Assembly: GCF_031569985.1 (NCBI RefSeq) | Contig: NZ_JAMQKA010000031.1 | Span: 6,502 to 70,501 of the forward strand | Direction: 5' to 3' | Source of the DNA: JAMQKA01 sp031569985 | GTDB lineage: Bacteria; Bacteroidota; Rhodothermia; Balneolales; Balneolaceae | Length of the DNA stretch: 64,000 nt | Shown: positions 26,935 through 35,542 of the stretch, piece after piece | How the letters are laid out: each line of letters opens with the position of its first letter | Position numbering within the stretch: position 1 is the stretch's first letter | The notes under the pieces: model-generated | Database searches by the model: none | Told to the model about the DNA's origin: nothing | The model's input: only the letters and a program-made list of their open reading frames with translations | Translations under genes and position numbers: made by a program

Positions 26935-27555
26935 TTAGATGACAAATGCCAATAACTGAAAAAGAAAACAGGTCAATTGCGCGGAAAGTAGCGTGCTGAT
27001 CATTTTTTCGGAAGGCTTGTTTATCACTTCATCCAGCACTTTAAGAGACTCGTAGACATAGTTACGAATGGTCTGATAATTCAGGGATGTTATTGTCTCA
27101 ATTTCTTCATAGGTCATCCCTTCATAATATCGCAGATAAACAATCTCTCGCTGACGGGGCGTCAACTCATCCATTGCCTTTTTTAATGCCTTTCGTTTAG
27201 CTTGGTCTCTTTCTCTTTGAATGATGATCTCCTCAACAGCAAACTGCATCCTGCTGGTCTGCTCCCCCAGTTCTGCATAGATCTCTGACTTTCGTGAATC
27301 CCTGTTATTTTGGTTGATAAGTCTTCTTCGCAGGGCGGTCCAAAGGTAGGTTTTTACACCGTTAACGTATCCCAGGTTATCTCTTCTCTTCCACACCCTC
27401 AAAAACAGCTCCTGGATATGATCTTCCGCGATAACTTCACTACCGCAAAACTTCACTCCATAACGAAACAGATCATCATAGTAACGCCGGAATAACGCTT
27501 CGAGAGCATTGCGATTCCCTTCTTTTAGCTGATTCCACAATTCAGTGTCAGTCAT
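26935..27555 (-). CDS. ECF RNA polymerase sigma factor (SusCD-associated type)
   Basis: The 206-residue sigma-70 family protein has region 2 (ALEALFRRYYDDLFRYGVKF, EDHIQELFLRVWKRRDNLGY) and region 4 (LTPRQREIVYLRYYEGMTYE with the HTH IETITSLNYQTIRNYVYESL). The hydrophobic tail after region 4 (STLLSAQLTCFLFQLL) is typical of Bacteroidota factors paired with FecR. It is predicted to transcribe the adjacent susCD genes. Its own upstream region contains an imperfect AraR-like site (27693-27709), so AraR may set its level. Confidence 0.95.
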   Translation of the reverse strand: MTDTELWNQLKEGNRNALEALFRRYYDDLFRYGVKFCGSEVIAEDHIQELFLRVWKRRDNLGYVNGVKTYLWTALRRRLINQNNRDSRKSEIYAELGEQTSRMQFAVEEIIIQRERDQAKRKALKKAMDELTPRQREIVYLRYYEGMTYEEIETITSLNYQTIRNYVYESLKVLDEVINKPSEKMISTLLSAQLTCFLFQLLAFVI

Positions 27556-27806
27556 AGAACATCCCCACTTCGGCTTTCATCTTTCCCTAGATAATCCCAA
27601 GCCCTTCTTTTGTGATTTATCGTAAATTCCCTTCCCTATTTTTTAACAAACGCGTAAGCTGACAGCTTCTCGCGGTGAAAGGCATGTATTAAGTGTAAAT
27701 ATTACGTTTAACACGTAGTCAATTTATCAATTTTCTGATTAATATCAAGAAGAATGACCAACAGCGGTAAATATTTTGGACGTCACAAAGTGAGTAGACC
27801 TTCATC

Positions 27807-27839
27807 TTTGAAAATTTTCTTTAGCACTTGATACTTTCG
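27807..27839 (+). promoter_or_regulatory. Possible promoter of the GH43 pair
   Basis: TTTG (27807-27810) and TACTTTCG (27832-27839, one mismatch to TAnnTTTG) are 21 bp apart. The AraR-like palindrome at 27863-27879 lies just downstream, where a repressor would block transcription. Confidence 0.4.
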
Positions 27840-27862
27840 CAATATTTGGGTAATTCGAATAG

Positions 27863-27879
27863 GTGTAAAATAAACACTT
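27863..27879. promoter_or_regulatory. Putative AraR operator upstream of the GH43 pair
   Basis: GTGTAAAATAAACACTT shares half-sites and the 7-nt spacing with the sites at 8614, 39899 and 47175. It lies about 85 bp before the GH43 start codon and downstream of the likely promoter. Confidence 0.6.
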
Positions 27880-27965
27880 AGTAATTTGTTAGGGAACCAA
27901 CGGACAGGATGCGCAAAGCATCTCTATGTCTTCTATCTATTTTTATTAAAAAAAGCGGGTTAACC

Positions 27966-29012
27966 ATGATAAATAATCGGGATTATGTATCCACCGGATC
28001 TGTAAAGAAAACTTTTTTAGCCTACTGTTTTGTTGGACTGATATTAATTGCTACAGGGGGTGATGCAGAGGCACAAAACAAAAAAATTTCTGTTCATGAC
28101 CCCGTCATGATCAAGCAGGATCAAACTTATTACCTGTTTGAGACAGGGAGAGGCATCTCCGTTTGGTCATCCACTGACATGCAGAACTGGACGGAACAAG
28201 AACAGATTTTTGATTCTGCTCCCGAATGGACCTACGAGGTAAATCCAGAATTTCGGAATCACATGTGGGCTCCGGATATCACCCATCACGATGGCACGTA
28301 CTACTTGTATTACTCGGTCTCTTCTTTTGGTAGAAATGCTTCGGCCATCGGGGTTGCCACCAACACAACACTTCATCCTGATGACCCCGATTTTGAGTGG
28401 GTGGATCACGGTCCGGTAGTGGAATCGGTGCCGGGGCGGGATTTGTGGAACGCCATCGATCCCAATCTCACCATAGATGATGAGGGCACACCGTGGCTGA
28501 CATTTGGTTCCTACTGGCTGGGGATGAAGCTGGTAAAACTGCAGGACAACCTAACGCACGTCGCTGTCGATACAGCGGCAGAATGGCATACCATAGCAGC
28601 CCGACACCGCTACTGGAAGCTTGATGAGCGGGATGCCGGAGACACGGAGAATGGCGACATCGAAGCCCCGTTTATCTTCAAAAAGAATGGATATTATTAC
28701 CTCTTCTCGTCCTGGGATCGCTGCTGTGCCAATGAAAAAAGTACCTACAAAGTGGTCGTAGGCCGATCAAAAGATATTACTGGCCCCTACCTGGATCGCG
28801 CCGGCAAGGATATGCGGCACGGCGGGGGCACCCTGGTTATCAGGGGCAATGAGGACTGGGCCGGTATCGGACACAACTCGGCCTACACCTTCGATGGCAC
28901 CGATTACCTGGTGGCCCATGGATATGACCTGTCCGATGAGGGTCGATCCAAGCTGATCATGCTGGAAATTGAATGGGATGAAGGAGACTGGCCCCAGGTA
29001 TCCCTCGACTGA
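27966..29012 (+). CDS. GH43 secreted arabinanase, copy 1
   Basis: The 348-residue secreted enzyme has a signal peptide ending near GGDAEAQ. GH43 five-bladed-propeller catalytic residues are in place: the base Asp in VHDPVMI (Asp45), the pKa-modulating Asp in WNAIDPNL and the acid Glu in IEAPFIF. The compact domain with GRDLWNAIDPN and a DRCCANEKSTYKVVVGRSKD region resembles endo-1,5-alpha-L-arabinanases. The start at 27966 is preferred to an ATG at 27909, which adds a poor N-terminus. A close paralogue follows 39 bp downstream, and an AraR-like operator lies upstream. Exo-activity cannot be excluded. Confidence 0.9.
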   Translation: MINNRDYVSTGSVKKTFLAYCFVGLILIATGGDAEAQNKKISVHDPVMIKQDQTYYLFETGRGISVWSSTDMQNWTEQEQIFDSAPEWTYEVNPEFRNHMWAPDITHHDGTYYLYYSVSSFGRNASAIGVATNTTLHPDDPDFEWVDHGPVVESVPGRDLWNAIDPNLTIDDEGTPWLTFGSYWLGMKLVKLQDNLTHVAVDTAAEWHTIAARHRYWKLDERDAGDTENGDIEAPFIFKKNGYYYLFSSWDRCCANEKSTYKVVVGRSKDITGPYLDRAGKDMRHGGGTLVIRGNEDWAGIGHNSAYTFDGTDYLVAHGYDLSDEGRSKLIMLEIEWDEGDWPQVSLD

Positions 29013-29051
29013 TTCCAACACCAAAAACAGAACTTATTTATATCTACCACT

Positions 29052-30146
29052 ATGAATTCAAGAAACAGTTCAGTATTCGTGTTAACAGTAGTTTTAATGT
29101 CAATCCTTTTGCTGGGTGAAGGTATTGTTAAAGCCCAGCCCCGAGATGCAACGGTCCACGACCCGGTGATGATCAAACAGGATGACACCTATTATCTTTT
29201 CCACACCGGCCAGGGCATTTCGGTAAAATCATCTACCGACTTGAACAACTGGACGGAAGAGGACCAGGTATTTGAATCGACTCCTGAATGGGTGTTCAAG
29301 ATACTGCCGGATTTCGGAAATCATATCTGGGCCCCGGACATCGCCTATCACGACGGCAAATACTACCTATACTACTCGGTCTCGGCTTTTGGGAGGAACA
29401 ATTCTGCCATCGGCGTAGCCACCAATACAACGCTCCATCCCGATGATCCCGACTTTGAGTGGGTGGATCACGGGCCGGTAGTGCAATCGGTGCCCGGTCG
29501 CGATATGTGGAACGCCATCGATCCCAACCTGGCCTTCGATGATGACGGTACCCCCTGGATGACCTTTGGATCGTTCTGGATGGGACTTAAAATTGTAAAG
29601 CTCAAAGATAACCTTACTGAAGTGGTTACTGATACGGCCGAAGAATGGCACACGGTGGCTGCCCGTCACCGCTACTGGAAACTAGATGAGCGGGATGCAG
29701 GAGACTCTGCCAACCCGGAGCTGGATTACGAGGAGCTCTATCCCGACGATATCCTGGAGATGAATCGCAATATGGAGAATGGCGCCACCGAAGCTCCTTT
29801 CATCTTTAAGAAAGATGGATATTACTACCTCTTCATATCTTGGGATCGCTGCTGCCGGGGTGTGGAAAGCACCTACAAAATTATGGTGGGGCGATCGAAA
29901 GATATTACTGGCCCTTATCTCGACCGTTCGAATAAAAAGCTTATCCACGGCGGAGGTACACTCGTGGCCAAAGACAATGATGAATGGGCTGCGGTAGGTC
30001 ATCCAGCCGCTTACACCTTTGAGGGCACCGATTACTTGGTATTTCATGGATATGATATTTCGGAAGACGGGCGCCCAAAACTCTGGATTTCAGAGATCAC
30101 CTGGGATGAAGAGGACTGGCCCCAAATATCTTTGGAAGGAAACTAA
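29052..30146 (+). CDS. GH43 secreted arabinanase, copy 2
   Basis: The 364-residue paralogue of the preceding enzyme has a signal peptide (LTVVLMSILLLGEGIVKAQ). Catalytic residues are conserved: VHDPVMI, WNAIDPNL and TEAPFIF. Compared with copy 1 it carries an insertion of about 20 residues (NPELDYEELYPDDILEMNRN) immediately before the catalytic Glu segment, on the active-site face. That may change the cleft from endo- to exo-acting or alter branch tolerance. It is co-oriented with copy 1 and separated by 39 bp, so they probably share a promoter. A repeat cluster follows. Confidence 0.9.
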   Translation: MNSRNSSVFVLTVVLMSILLLGEGIVKAQPRDATVHDPVMIKQDDTYYLFHTGQGISVKSSTDLNNWTEEDQVFESTPEWVFKILPDFGNHIWAPDIAYHDGKYYLYYSVSAFGRNNSAIGVATNTTLHPDDPDFEWVDHGPVVQSVPGRDMWNAIDPNLAFDDDGTPWMTFGSFWMGLKIVKLKDNLTEVVTDTAEEWHTVAARHRYWKLDERDAGDSANPELDYEELYPDDILEMNRNMENGATEAPFIFKKDGYYYLFISWDRCCRGVESTYKIMVGRSKDITGPYLDRSNKKLIHGGGTLVAKDNDEWAAVGHPAAYTFEGTDYLVFHGYDISEDGRPKLWISEITWDEEDWPQISLEGN

Positions 30147-30454
30147 TATAGTGCTCTGTCAACCCTTAAAATTCAGGTATGTTGGAACACGGATGATACT
30201 GGTTCTGCGGATTACCGAGGAATATTTAAGGAAAGGTCAAATGTCGAAAGTCCAAAGTTGTAAAGGTCAAAGCTCCATCTATCAGTCATAATGCAAATTT
30301 TTGTTTGATAGTGAAGGCAGTGACAATTTACTGCGCTTGTGCTACGACCTGCAGGGATTCTCTGTACTCGAGGTACATTGGATTCCAAATTACCGGATCA
30401 GGACGGAAGAAGAAGCTACTAGCCTTAAACACAAATGATGTCCTCTACCTAGAC

Positions 30455-31084
30455 CAATTGCCCTTGTCGTAGAAAGATCTCTCATTCTATTCGAGATGAC
30501 GGTTCAGGGGGAGGGCCATAATGTTTAAAGGACGGTCAGCAATCACCAACCAAGCCCCTACCCGCTAACGTCATTTTGACCGTCAGGGCTGTGTCCGCCT
30601 ACCGGCGGAAGAAATCTTTCCTGAAAAGAGCTCGGTTTTGAATTGAATCATAAAATGGGACACTGCCTGAATATGCTTTTGGGAGCACCAGTATGAAAGG
30701 CGCGTAACTGGAGATAGCGCTATACTTAAGATTAGCGGCGCTGTTTCCACCCTTGCCCTTCTCCGAGGAAGATCTCTCATTCCGCACGCTCCATTCGAGA
30801 TGACTGTTCTGGGGTGGGGCTATTATATTAGAAGGCGGGCAGCCATCAACAACCAAGCCCCTTCCCGTTGTCGTCATTTCGAGCGTAAGGGAGAAATCTT
30901 TCCTGAGAAGGTCTCGGTTTTGAATTGGATCATGAAATGTGACGCTACCTGATATCCTTTTGGGAAGCACTTACGAGAAAGGCACATAACTTGGGATAGA
31001 GCTTTATATCAGCTTAACGGCCTGTTCCGTCCTTACCCTTGTTCAAGGAAGATCTCTCCCTCCGCAAGCTTCGCTCGAGATGAC
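30455..31084. repeat. Repeat family C, cluster I (inverted-box array related to the GIY-YIG element)
   Basis: It contains an orphan right box (to 30500) and two full units, 30569-30804 and 30872-31084. Each unit runs from a left box (CGTCATTTCGASCG...GAAATCTTTCC) to an inverted right box (AGATCTCTCNYTCCG...CGAGATGAC). Right box to next left box is 68 and 67 bp. Unit interiors on the minus strand still translate to a relic (PFILVLPKAYSGSVPF) of the GIY-YIG protein tail (SFLSWIPKEYSGRIRF). No gene is present between 30147 and 31324; 30147-30454 and 31085-31324 show nothing else recognised. Confidence 0.8.
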
Positions 31085-31324
31085 TGTTTAATGGAGGGCA
31101 TTTATATAAGAAAGCGGGCTGTCGGGATTGTTTCAAGACAAAAGGGACACCCCTTCCCGTTCATTTAGCAATTCTAATATGCCTGCTACCTTAACGTGAT
31201 TAATATTACTTCTGCCTCCTATCCAGATAGTTATCTGCTTTAGATCCAGATTACTATCTGAATTCAATTAAGACTACGATGAAAATACAAACCTCCTCCA
31301 AGAGCAGCAGAGTTCATTCAATAA

Positions 31325-32935
31325 TTACTCTACCCTCTTCCCCCAGACAGACCGGCCGGAAGTGGTAAGGCCCGCATAGGTAATAGTGGTGCGTCTTGGG
31401 GAAGCCTCCCAATTCCACGCAGTATCAATTATGAGTTCTGTATCATTTACGGTCAGCGTTTGGGAGTCCTTATCATAAGACCACGTGCCACTCAAGCGCC
31501 CTCCCAGCGTATGATCCTCATTAAACTTCACGGTATATGGAGTTTGTATGGTTTGATATTGGTAGTTCAGGGTAACTTCTTCCCAGGTACCCACAATATC
31601 CTCTTCATTTATCTCAATGTCGGGAACCGCGGCATAGCGTTCCGGTACCACCACCGGCCAGCCACTTTCTGTCCAATAAATTTCTCGCACTTGTCCCATC
31701 ATAATAGCGTTTGAGGCGTTGATGCCCCCCACATCTCGTGGTAAACGACCCTGCGATGAATAGAACCATTTTCCAGTCTCCGGGTCCTGGAAAATTGAGC
31801 AGTGCGAAATGCCCACCCAACCGTAATGCCCGCTAAATTTATATGGATGAGTTACGATAGGCCAAGCCTCTGCCCCTTCGGTTACATTTCCGCCGTCAAT
31901 ACCGTGATAGGGTCCAGTAATATTCCTGGATCGGGCTACCCGCGTGTTATAGGCTACCGACAACTCATCATAGGCTAAAAAAAGGTAATAATACCCAGTT
32001 TCCTCGTTATAAATAATTTCTGGAGCCTCAAGGCCTTGCCACCTGTTGGAATTGACATCCCCACGCCCGGCGATTCGTATCCCGTAGTCCTCCAGGTTAT
32101 CGAGTTCAGAAGGCTTACCGGTTGCAGGATCAATCTGAACGGCAGCGATGCCCGAATGCCAGGAACCGTAAACCAGCCAGTGCTCTCCCTCCGGGGTAAC
32201 TACATAGGACGGATCGATCGCATTGTATTTAAAATAAGCACTCCAGTCTGAGCCTCCATCCCGATGGTAGGATTCCTCACCATCTGCCACAGAGTGGATC
32301 ACCATTCCCTTGTCTTCCCAACTGTTGGCGGAAAGGTCGGTAGACTCGGCAAGCCCGATAAACGCGCGTTCTGTCCAGTATTCGGTATTATCAGATCCAA
32401 TGATCGGGTTCGTTATCACCACGCTGTAATATAGTCTGTATATATCATTTACTTTTGTTATATGTGGTGCCCAAAAGCCATAATTTGGATCTTCGATTGG
32501 CGAAAGCGGTGGATCCATTTCTGCCCTGATACTGTTTAACGAATCCTTTACCCAAGGCTGGACACTTTGAAATGCTGCACCCAAATACTCCCAGTTCACC
32601 AGATCTTTCGAACGTCGGTATGGATAATTACCATGCCCTTGATGCGCATTTCCATAGGAGGCATTGGTTTGGTACATGTAATAGTAATCGCCGTCCTTTA
32701 CAACTGTTGGATCATGGACATTCGCCAGATTCCACTGTGAACGATCTGTCCATGAAGCGATCGGAGTATAATCATCAGAATATGTAGGTCCCTCGAAATC
32801 CTCGATGATGCCCTTGTATTCCTCTTCCTGTTTTTCCTCTTCATCGTCGCTATCTACACCAGTGCTATTGTCTCCGCAGCCAGTCAAAAGACCGAGAATG
32901 AATAAAGTGATGAATGTAGATTTTAATAACTTCAT
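31325..32935 (-). CDS. GH43 lipoprotein, endo-arabinanase with C-terminal lipocalin-like domain
   Basis: The 536-residue protein has a lipobox (LLTGCGDN) followed by an acidic linker (DSDDEEEKQEEE). The GH43 propeller has its residues in NVHDPTVVKDG (base), YNAIDPSYVV and GLEAPEIIYN (acid). A C-terminal beta domain from about residue 430 (IVGTWEEVTLNYQYQTIQTP, GRLSGTWSYDKDSQTLTV) resembles the accessory domain of Bacillus two-domain arabinanases. The acidic linker is typical of surface-exposed lipoproteins in this phylum. It likely cuts arabinan at the cell surface. A short palindrome (32984-32998) lies 49 bp upstream of the start. Confidence 0.9.
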   Translation of the reverse strand: MKLLKSTFITLFILGLLTGCGDNSTGVDSDDEEEKQEEEYKGIIEDFEGPTYSDDYTPIASWTDRSQWNLANVHDPTVVKDGDYYYMYQTNASYGNAHQGHGNYPYRRSKDLVNWEYLGAAFQSVQPWVKDSLNSIRAEMDPPLSPIEDPNYGFWAPHITKVNDIYRLYYSVVITNPIIGSDNTEYWTERAFIGLAESTDLSANSWEDKGMVIHSVADGEESYHRDGGSDWSAYFKYNAIDPSYVVTPEGEHWLVYGSWHSGIAAVQIDPATGKPSELDNLEDYGIRIAGRGDVNSNRWQGLEAPEIIYNEETGYYYLFLAYDELSVAYNTRVARSRNITGPYHGIDGGNVTEGAEAWPIVTHPYKFSGHYGWVGISHCSIFQDPETGKWFYSSQGRLPRDVGGINASNAIMMGQVREIYWTESGWPVVVPERYAAVPDIEINEEDIVGTWEEVTLNYQYQTIQTPYTVKFNEDHTLGGRLSGTWSYDKDSQTLTVNDTELIIDTAWNWEASPRRTTITYAGLTTSGRSVWGKRVE

Positions 32936-33074
32936 GGTTGCTGATTGAAAATTTACATTTTAGAACTGAAACAGGTTTATGCCGTGTGGTTAACACTTTA
33001 TCCCATAGCCACCTGTTTCCCCTGGATAACTTTAACAAGCGGGAGCACTAAGGCTACATTTTCGGCTTATAAAA

Positions 33075-33129
33075 ACCACCTTGCATGCAAGCCGATCATT
33101 AAACGATTGCCAACTTGCACCAAGGTGGT
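33075..33129 (-). other. Hairpin between the GH39-like and GH43 genes
   Basis: ACCACCTTGCATGCAAG is mirrored by CTTGCACCAAGGTGGT, 40 bp past the GH39-like stop codon on the minus strand. It could terminate or protect the upstream transcript; no strong T-run is present. Confidence 0.45.
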
Positions 33130-33168
33130 GTAGGGAGAAGATCCATTCAAGAACTCCATTTTCCTCAA

Positions 33169-34875
33169 TTACCACGTAAGCTTAAGGAAAGAAACGCCCT
33201 GGCGGGGTAGTTCAAATGAAACCGTAGCATTTCCACCCGAAGTCTTTATCCATTCTGGAGAAGTTAGCAGGTCAAGCTGACCAGAATCTTCCAGTTTTTT
33301 GTACTGTTCGCGCGTCACCTGTTGTGGTGCCCCCATCTCACGCCATACGGTGTAGGAGTTGCTATGATCTCTGTCTACGCGGTAATGGTGAAGCAGTACC
33401 TGTGGCGCATCGATGTTGCTCAATTCTATCTGCACAGGAGCATCCGGGGCAGGCAGATCGTCATCATGATAATTCCATACCATGATGTACATCGCGTTGC
33501 CTGTTCTACTGGCCAGTGCATTGATATCGGACTGCTTTCCGCGCACGCCCTGCTCAATTACTTCATGTGCCGTGATTGGGTCGTCCTGGCCAACTGCCAG
33601 CCGATCTCCCTGCATCATGCCGAACATGCGAAATATATTAAGCACCGGCTTGTCCACTCCATTTGTAGACATAGAACGGAACCCGTCGAACCAAGGCTTA
33701 TTCTCAAACTGGAATGACCAGCTCAACGCCCCTTCAAAGTTGATTCCATATTGATCTGCCAACTCATACATTTTGGCAAAAGAAGAAGCGGTATAGCTGG
33801 CATACATTACCCCGTTTCGGTAGCCATTGCCACGATAGCCTGATGCAAAGGAACAGGCAGCGCATCCTTCCGGGTCGGCTTCTCCAATTATGATCGGCAA
33901 GTCTGGAAATTCAGAGTTAGCCACAATTTCAAAACCCTTGCTCACATCCTGCAGCTGGACGCCCATATCCATCCTAACGTGGCCATCGACTTCATCAGGG
34001 GAACCCTTGGCGTGATAAGATATAAAATCGATGGGCGCCCCGGTTTCCCCGGTGGCATAATTTGTACCGTTGGCACAGTGTTCCAGGAAGTCGCGGAGCC
34101 ATCCTGCGGCCTGGTCCCATCGAGGTCCGGTGGTGGTGGGACCTCCAACTCGGGCGGAGGGAAGAGCACGTTTTATCGCATCGACGGTATAATCGTAAAG
34201 TTTAAAATATTCCTCCTTGGTTCCCTGCCAGTAGCCGATGTTCGGTTCGTTCCAGGGCTCCCACCACCAGGTTGAAACCTCTTCCGCACCGTAACGCTCC
34301 ACGCTGTGACGAACCCACTGGTAGACCAACTCAGCCCACTTCTCGTAATCTTTTGGCGGTTGTGACCATCCGGTATAGATATCTTCATAGGCATCGCCCG
34401 GCGACCAGTAGTGCCGGTATGGTTCCGGCTCAGATGACAACGCCTTGGGCATAAATCCCACTTCCACCAACGGTTTCATACCCCGTTCAATATAGGTATC
34501 CATGATGCGGTCCATAACCTCCCAGTTGTAGACCGGATTGCCCTCCTCATCTTCAGTGTATACGTCTGTGGAGCCCCATTTGAGAGCAGCTCGCGGTCCC
34601 TCGTCTGTATTCAGCAAGTTGTGGGCACGGACATAGACTGGTACCGGGCTTAGCTCCGCAATTTCTGTCAGCAGCTTTTTGCCGTTGGGCATGTAGGTGT
34701 AGTTTGGCTCATCATATCCCCAGTAGGCCCACATCGGGTACATCTCCCCGATGGTGTTTTTGGCATCAATGGCCAGTGAGGTGGTATCCTGCTGAGCGGT
34801 AGCCCGGAGTGTCATTCCCAGTAATATCAGCAGACATATTGTTGCCGTTAAAAGAGAGCTTATTTTATTCATCAT
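33169..34875 (-). CDS. GH39-like glycoside hydrolase, secreted
   Basis: The 568-residue protein has a signal peptide ending at TLRATAQ. A clan GH-A TIM barrel is visible, with the acid/base Glu210 in WWWEPWNEPN and the nucleophile Glu332 in IIIGEADPEG, then a C-terminal beta-sandwich (VLLHHYRVDRDHSNSYTVWR, GQLDLLTSPEW). This is the GH39 pattern, a family that includes beta-xylosidases and alpha-L-arabinosidase-type members. In an arabinan context without a GH51, it is the best candidate for a debranching or exo arabinosidase. That substrate assignment is inference. Confidence 0.8.
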   Translation of the reverse strand: MMNKISSLLTATICLLILLGMTLRATAQQDTTSLAIDAKNTIGEMYPMWAYWGYDEPNYTYMPNGKKLLTEIAELSPVPVYVRAHNLLNTDEGPRAALKWGSTDVYTEDEEGNPVYNWEVMDRIMDTYIERGMKPLVEVGFMPKALSSEPEPYRHYWSPGDAYEDIYTGWSQPPKDYEKWAELVYQWVRHSVERYGAEEVSTWWWEPWNEPNIGYWQGTKEEYFKLYDYTVDAIKRALPSARVGGPTTTGPRWDQAAGWLRDFLEHCANGTNYATGETGAPIDFISYHAKGSPDEVDGHVRMDMGVQLQDVSKGFEIVANSEFPDLPIIIGEADPEGCAACSFASGYRGNGYRNGVMYASYTASSFAKMYELADQYGINFEGALSWSFQFENKPWFDGFRSMSTNGVDKPVLNIFRMFGMMQGDRLAVGQDDPITAHEVIEQGVRGKQSDINALASRTGNAMYIMVWNYHDDDLPAPDAPVQIELSNIDAPQVLLHHYRVDRDHSNSYTVWREMGAPQQVTREQYKKLEDSGQLDLLTSPEWIKTSGGNATVSFELPRQGVSFLKLTW

Positions 34876-35040
34876 ATCCCCATTTATTTATTGTTGGAAA
34901 GGCTTTAATGCCCTGTCGGATCATAGGATGTTCATTTTTACAAATGAAGAATATCCACCCACAACCAAGAAATAGATTCAACATGTTTTATCATAAAACC
35001 CAGTATTAGTATCCCTTTTGTTCCGACAAAACGGATCCAA

Positions 35041-35345
35041 AAACGGCCGGCTGGGATTCATTCGTCTGGCGGCACTCCGCTTCGGCTAAAAGAAATCTAG
35101 ATATTTACACTTTCAGGCTCATCTTTTATTATGAGCTTTTCAGCATTTCCTGATTCTACTGCAATTCTGACACAGGATTTCTTTCTAAACGCCGCCGCTA
35201 CGTTTGCCCGGGTCGACTCATGAATCGCTAGGCCGGAAAAACAAAATCATTAAATTTGATCTCCTGAACCCCGCGGATCCCAAACAGCAATGATTTCTTT
35301 ACGCTTCAGCTTCACTCACTTTCCAGCGAAATTACATTTGGGCGG
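35041..35345. repeat. Dispersed repeat B, partial/degenerate copy
   Basis: Blocks such as CATGAATCGCTAGRCCGG and TGATTTCTTTACGC...TTTCCAGCGAAATT...GGGCGG recur at 40690-40735 and 59515-59578. It lies in the 667-bp gap between the GH39-like gene and araA, together with a heptamer-periodic stretch (35395-35530). No gene was found in the gap. Confidence 0.5.
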
Positions 35346-35394
35346 AAGACAGACAATGTTAAATGATGAATTATGTATGTTGTATTCCATGCAC

Positions 35395-35530
35395 CAACAT
35401 TCAACATGCAACCTTTAACTTTCAAACTTTTACGTTGAACCTTCCGACCTTAGATCTTCTGACTTTCGACTAACTATCAACACCCAAACAATTCAACATT
35501 TCAACGTCTCAACACTTCAACAACAAAAGA
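35395..35530. repeat. Heptamer-periodic pyrimidine-rich tract
   Basis: Loose tandem repeats of about 7 bp (CAACCTT, TAACTTT, CAAACTT, CGACCTT, CTGACTT) run up to the 3' end of araA. The same kind of tract, partly identical (CTTCTGACTTTCGACTAA), occurs at 40924-41105. Confidence 0.6.
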
Positions 35531-35542
35531 CTTACGACCTCA

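Noticed and set aside
30455..31084. Regularly spaced repeats resembling a CRISPR array
   Set aside because: Boxes are inverted relative to each other, the 67-68 bp spacers are conserved rather than unique, and no cas gene is nearby.
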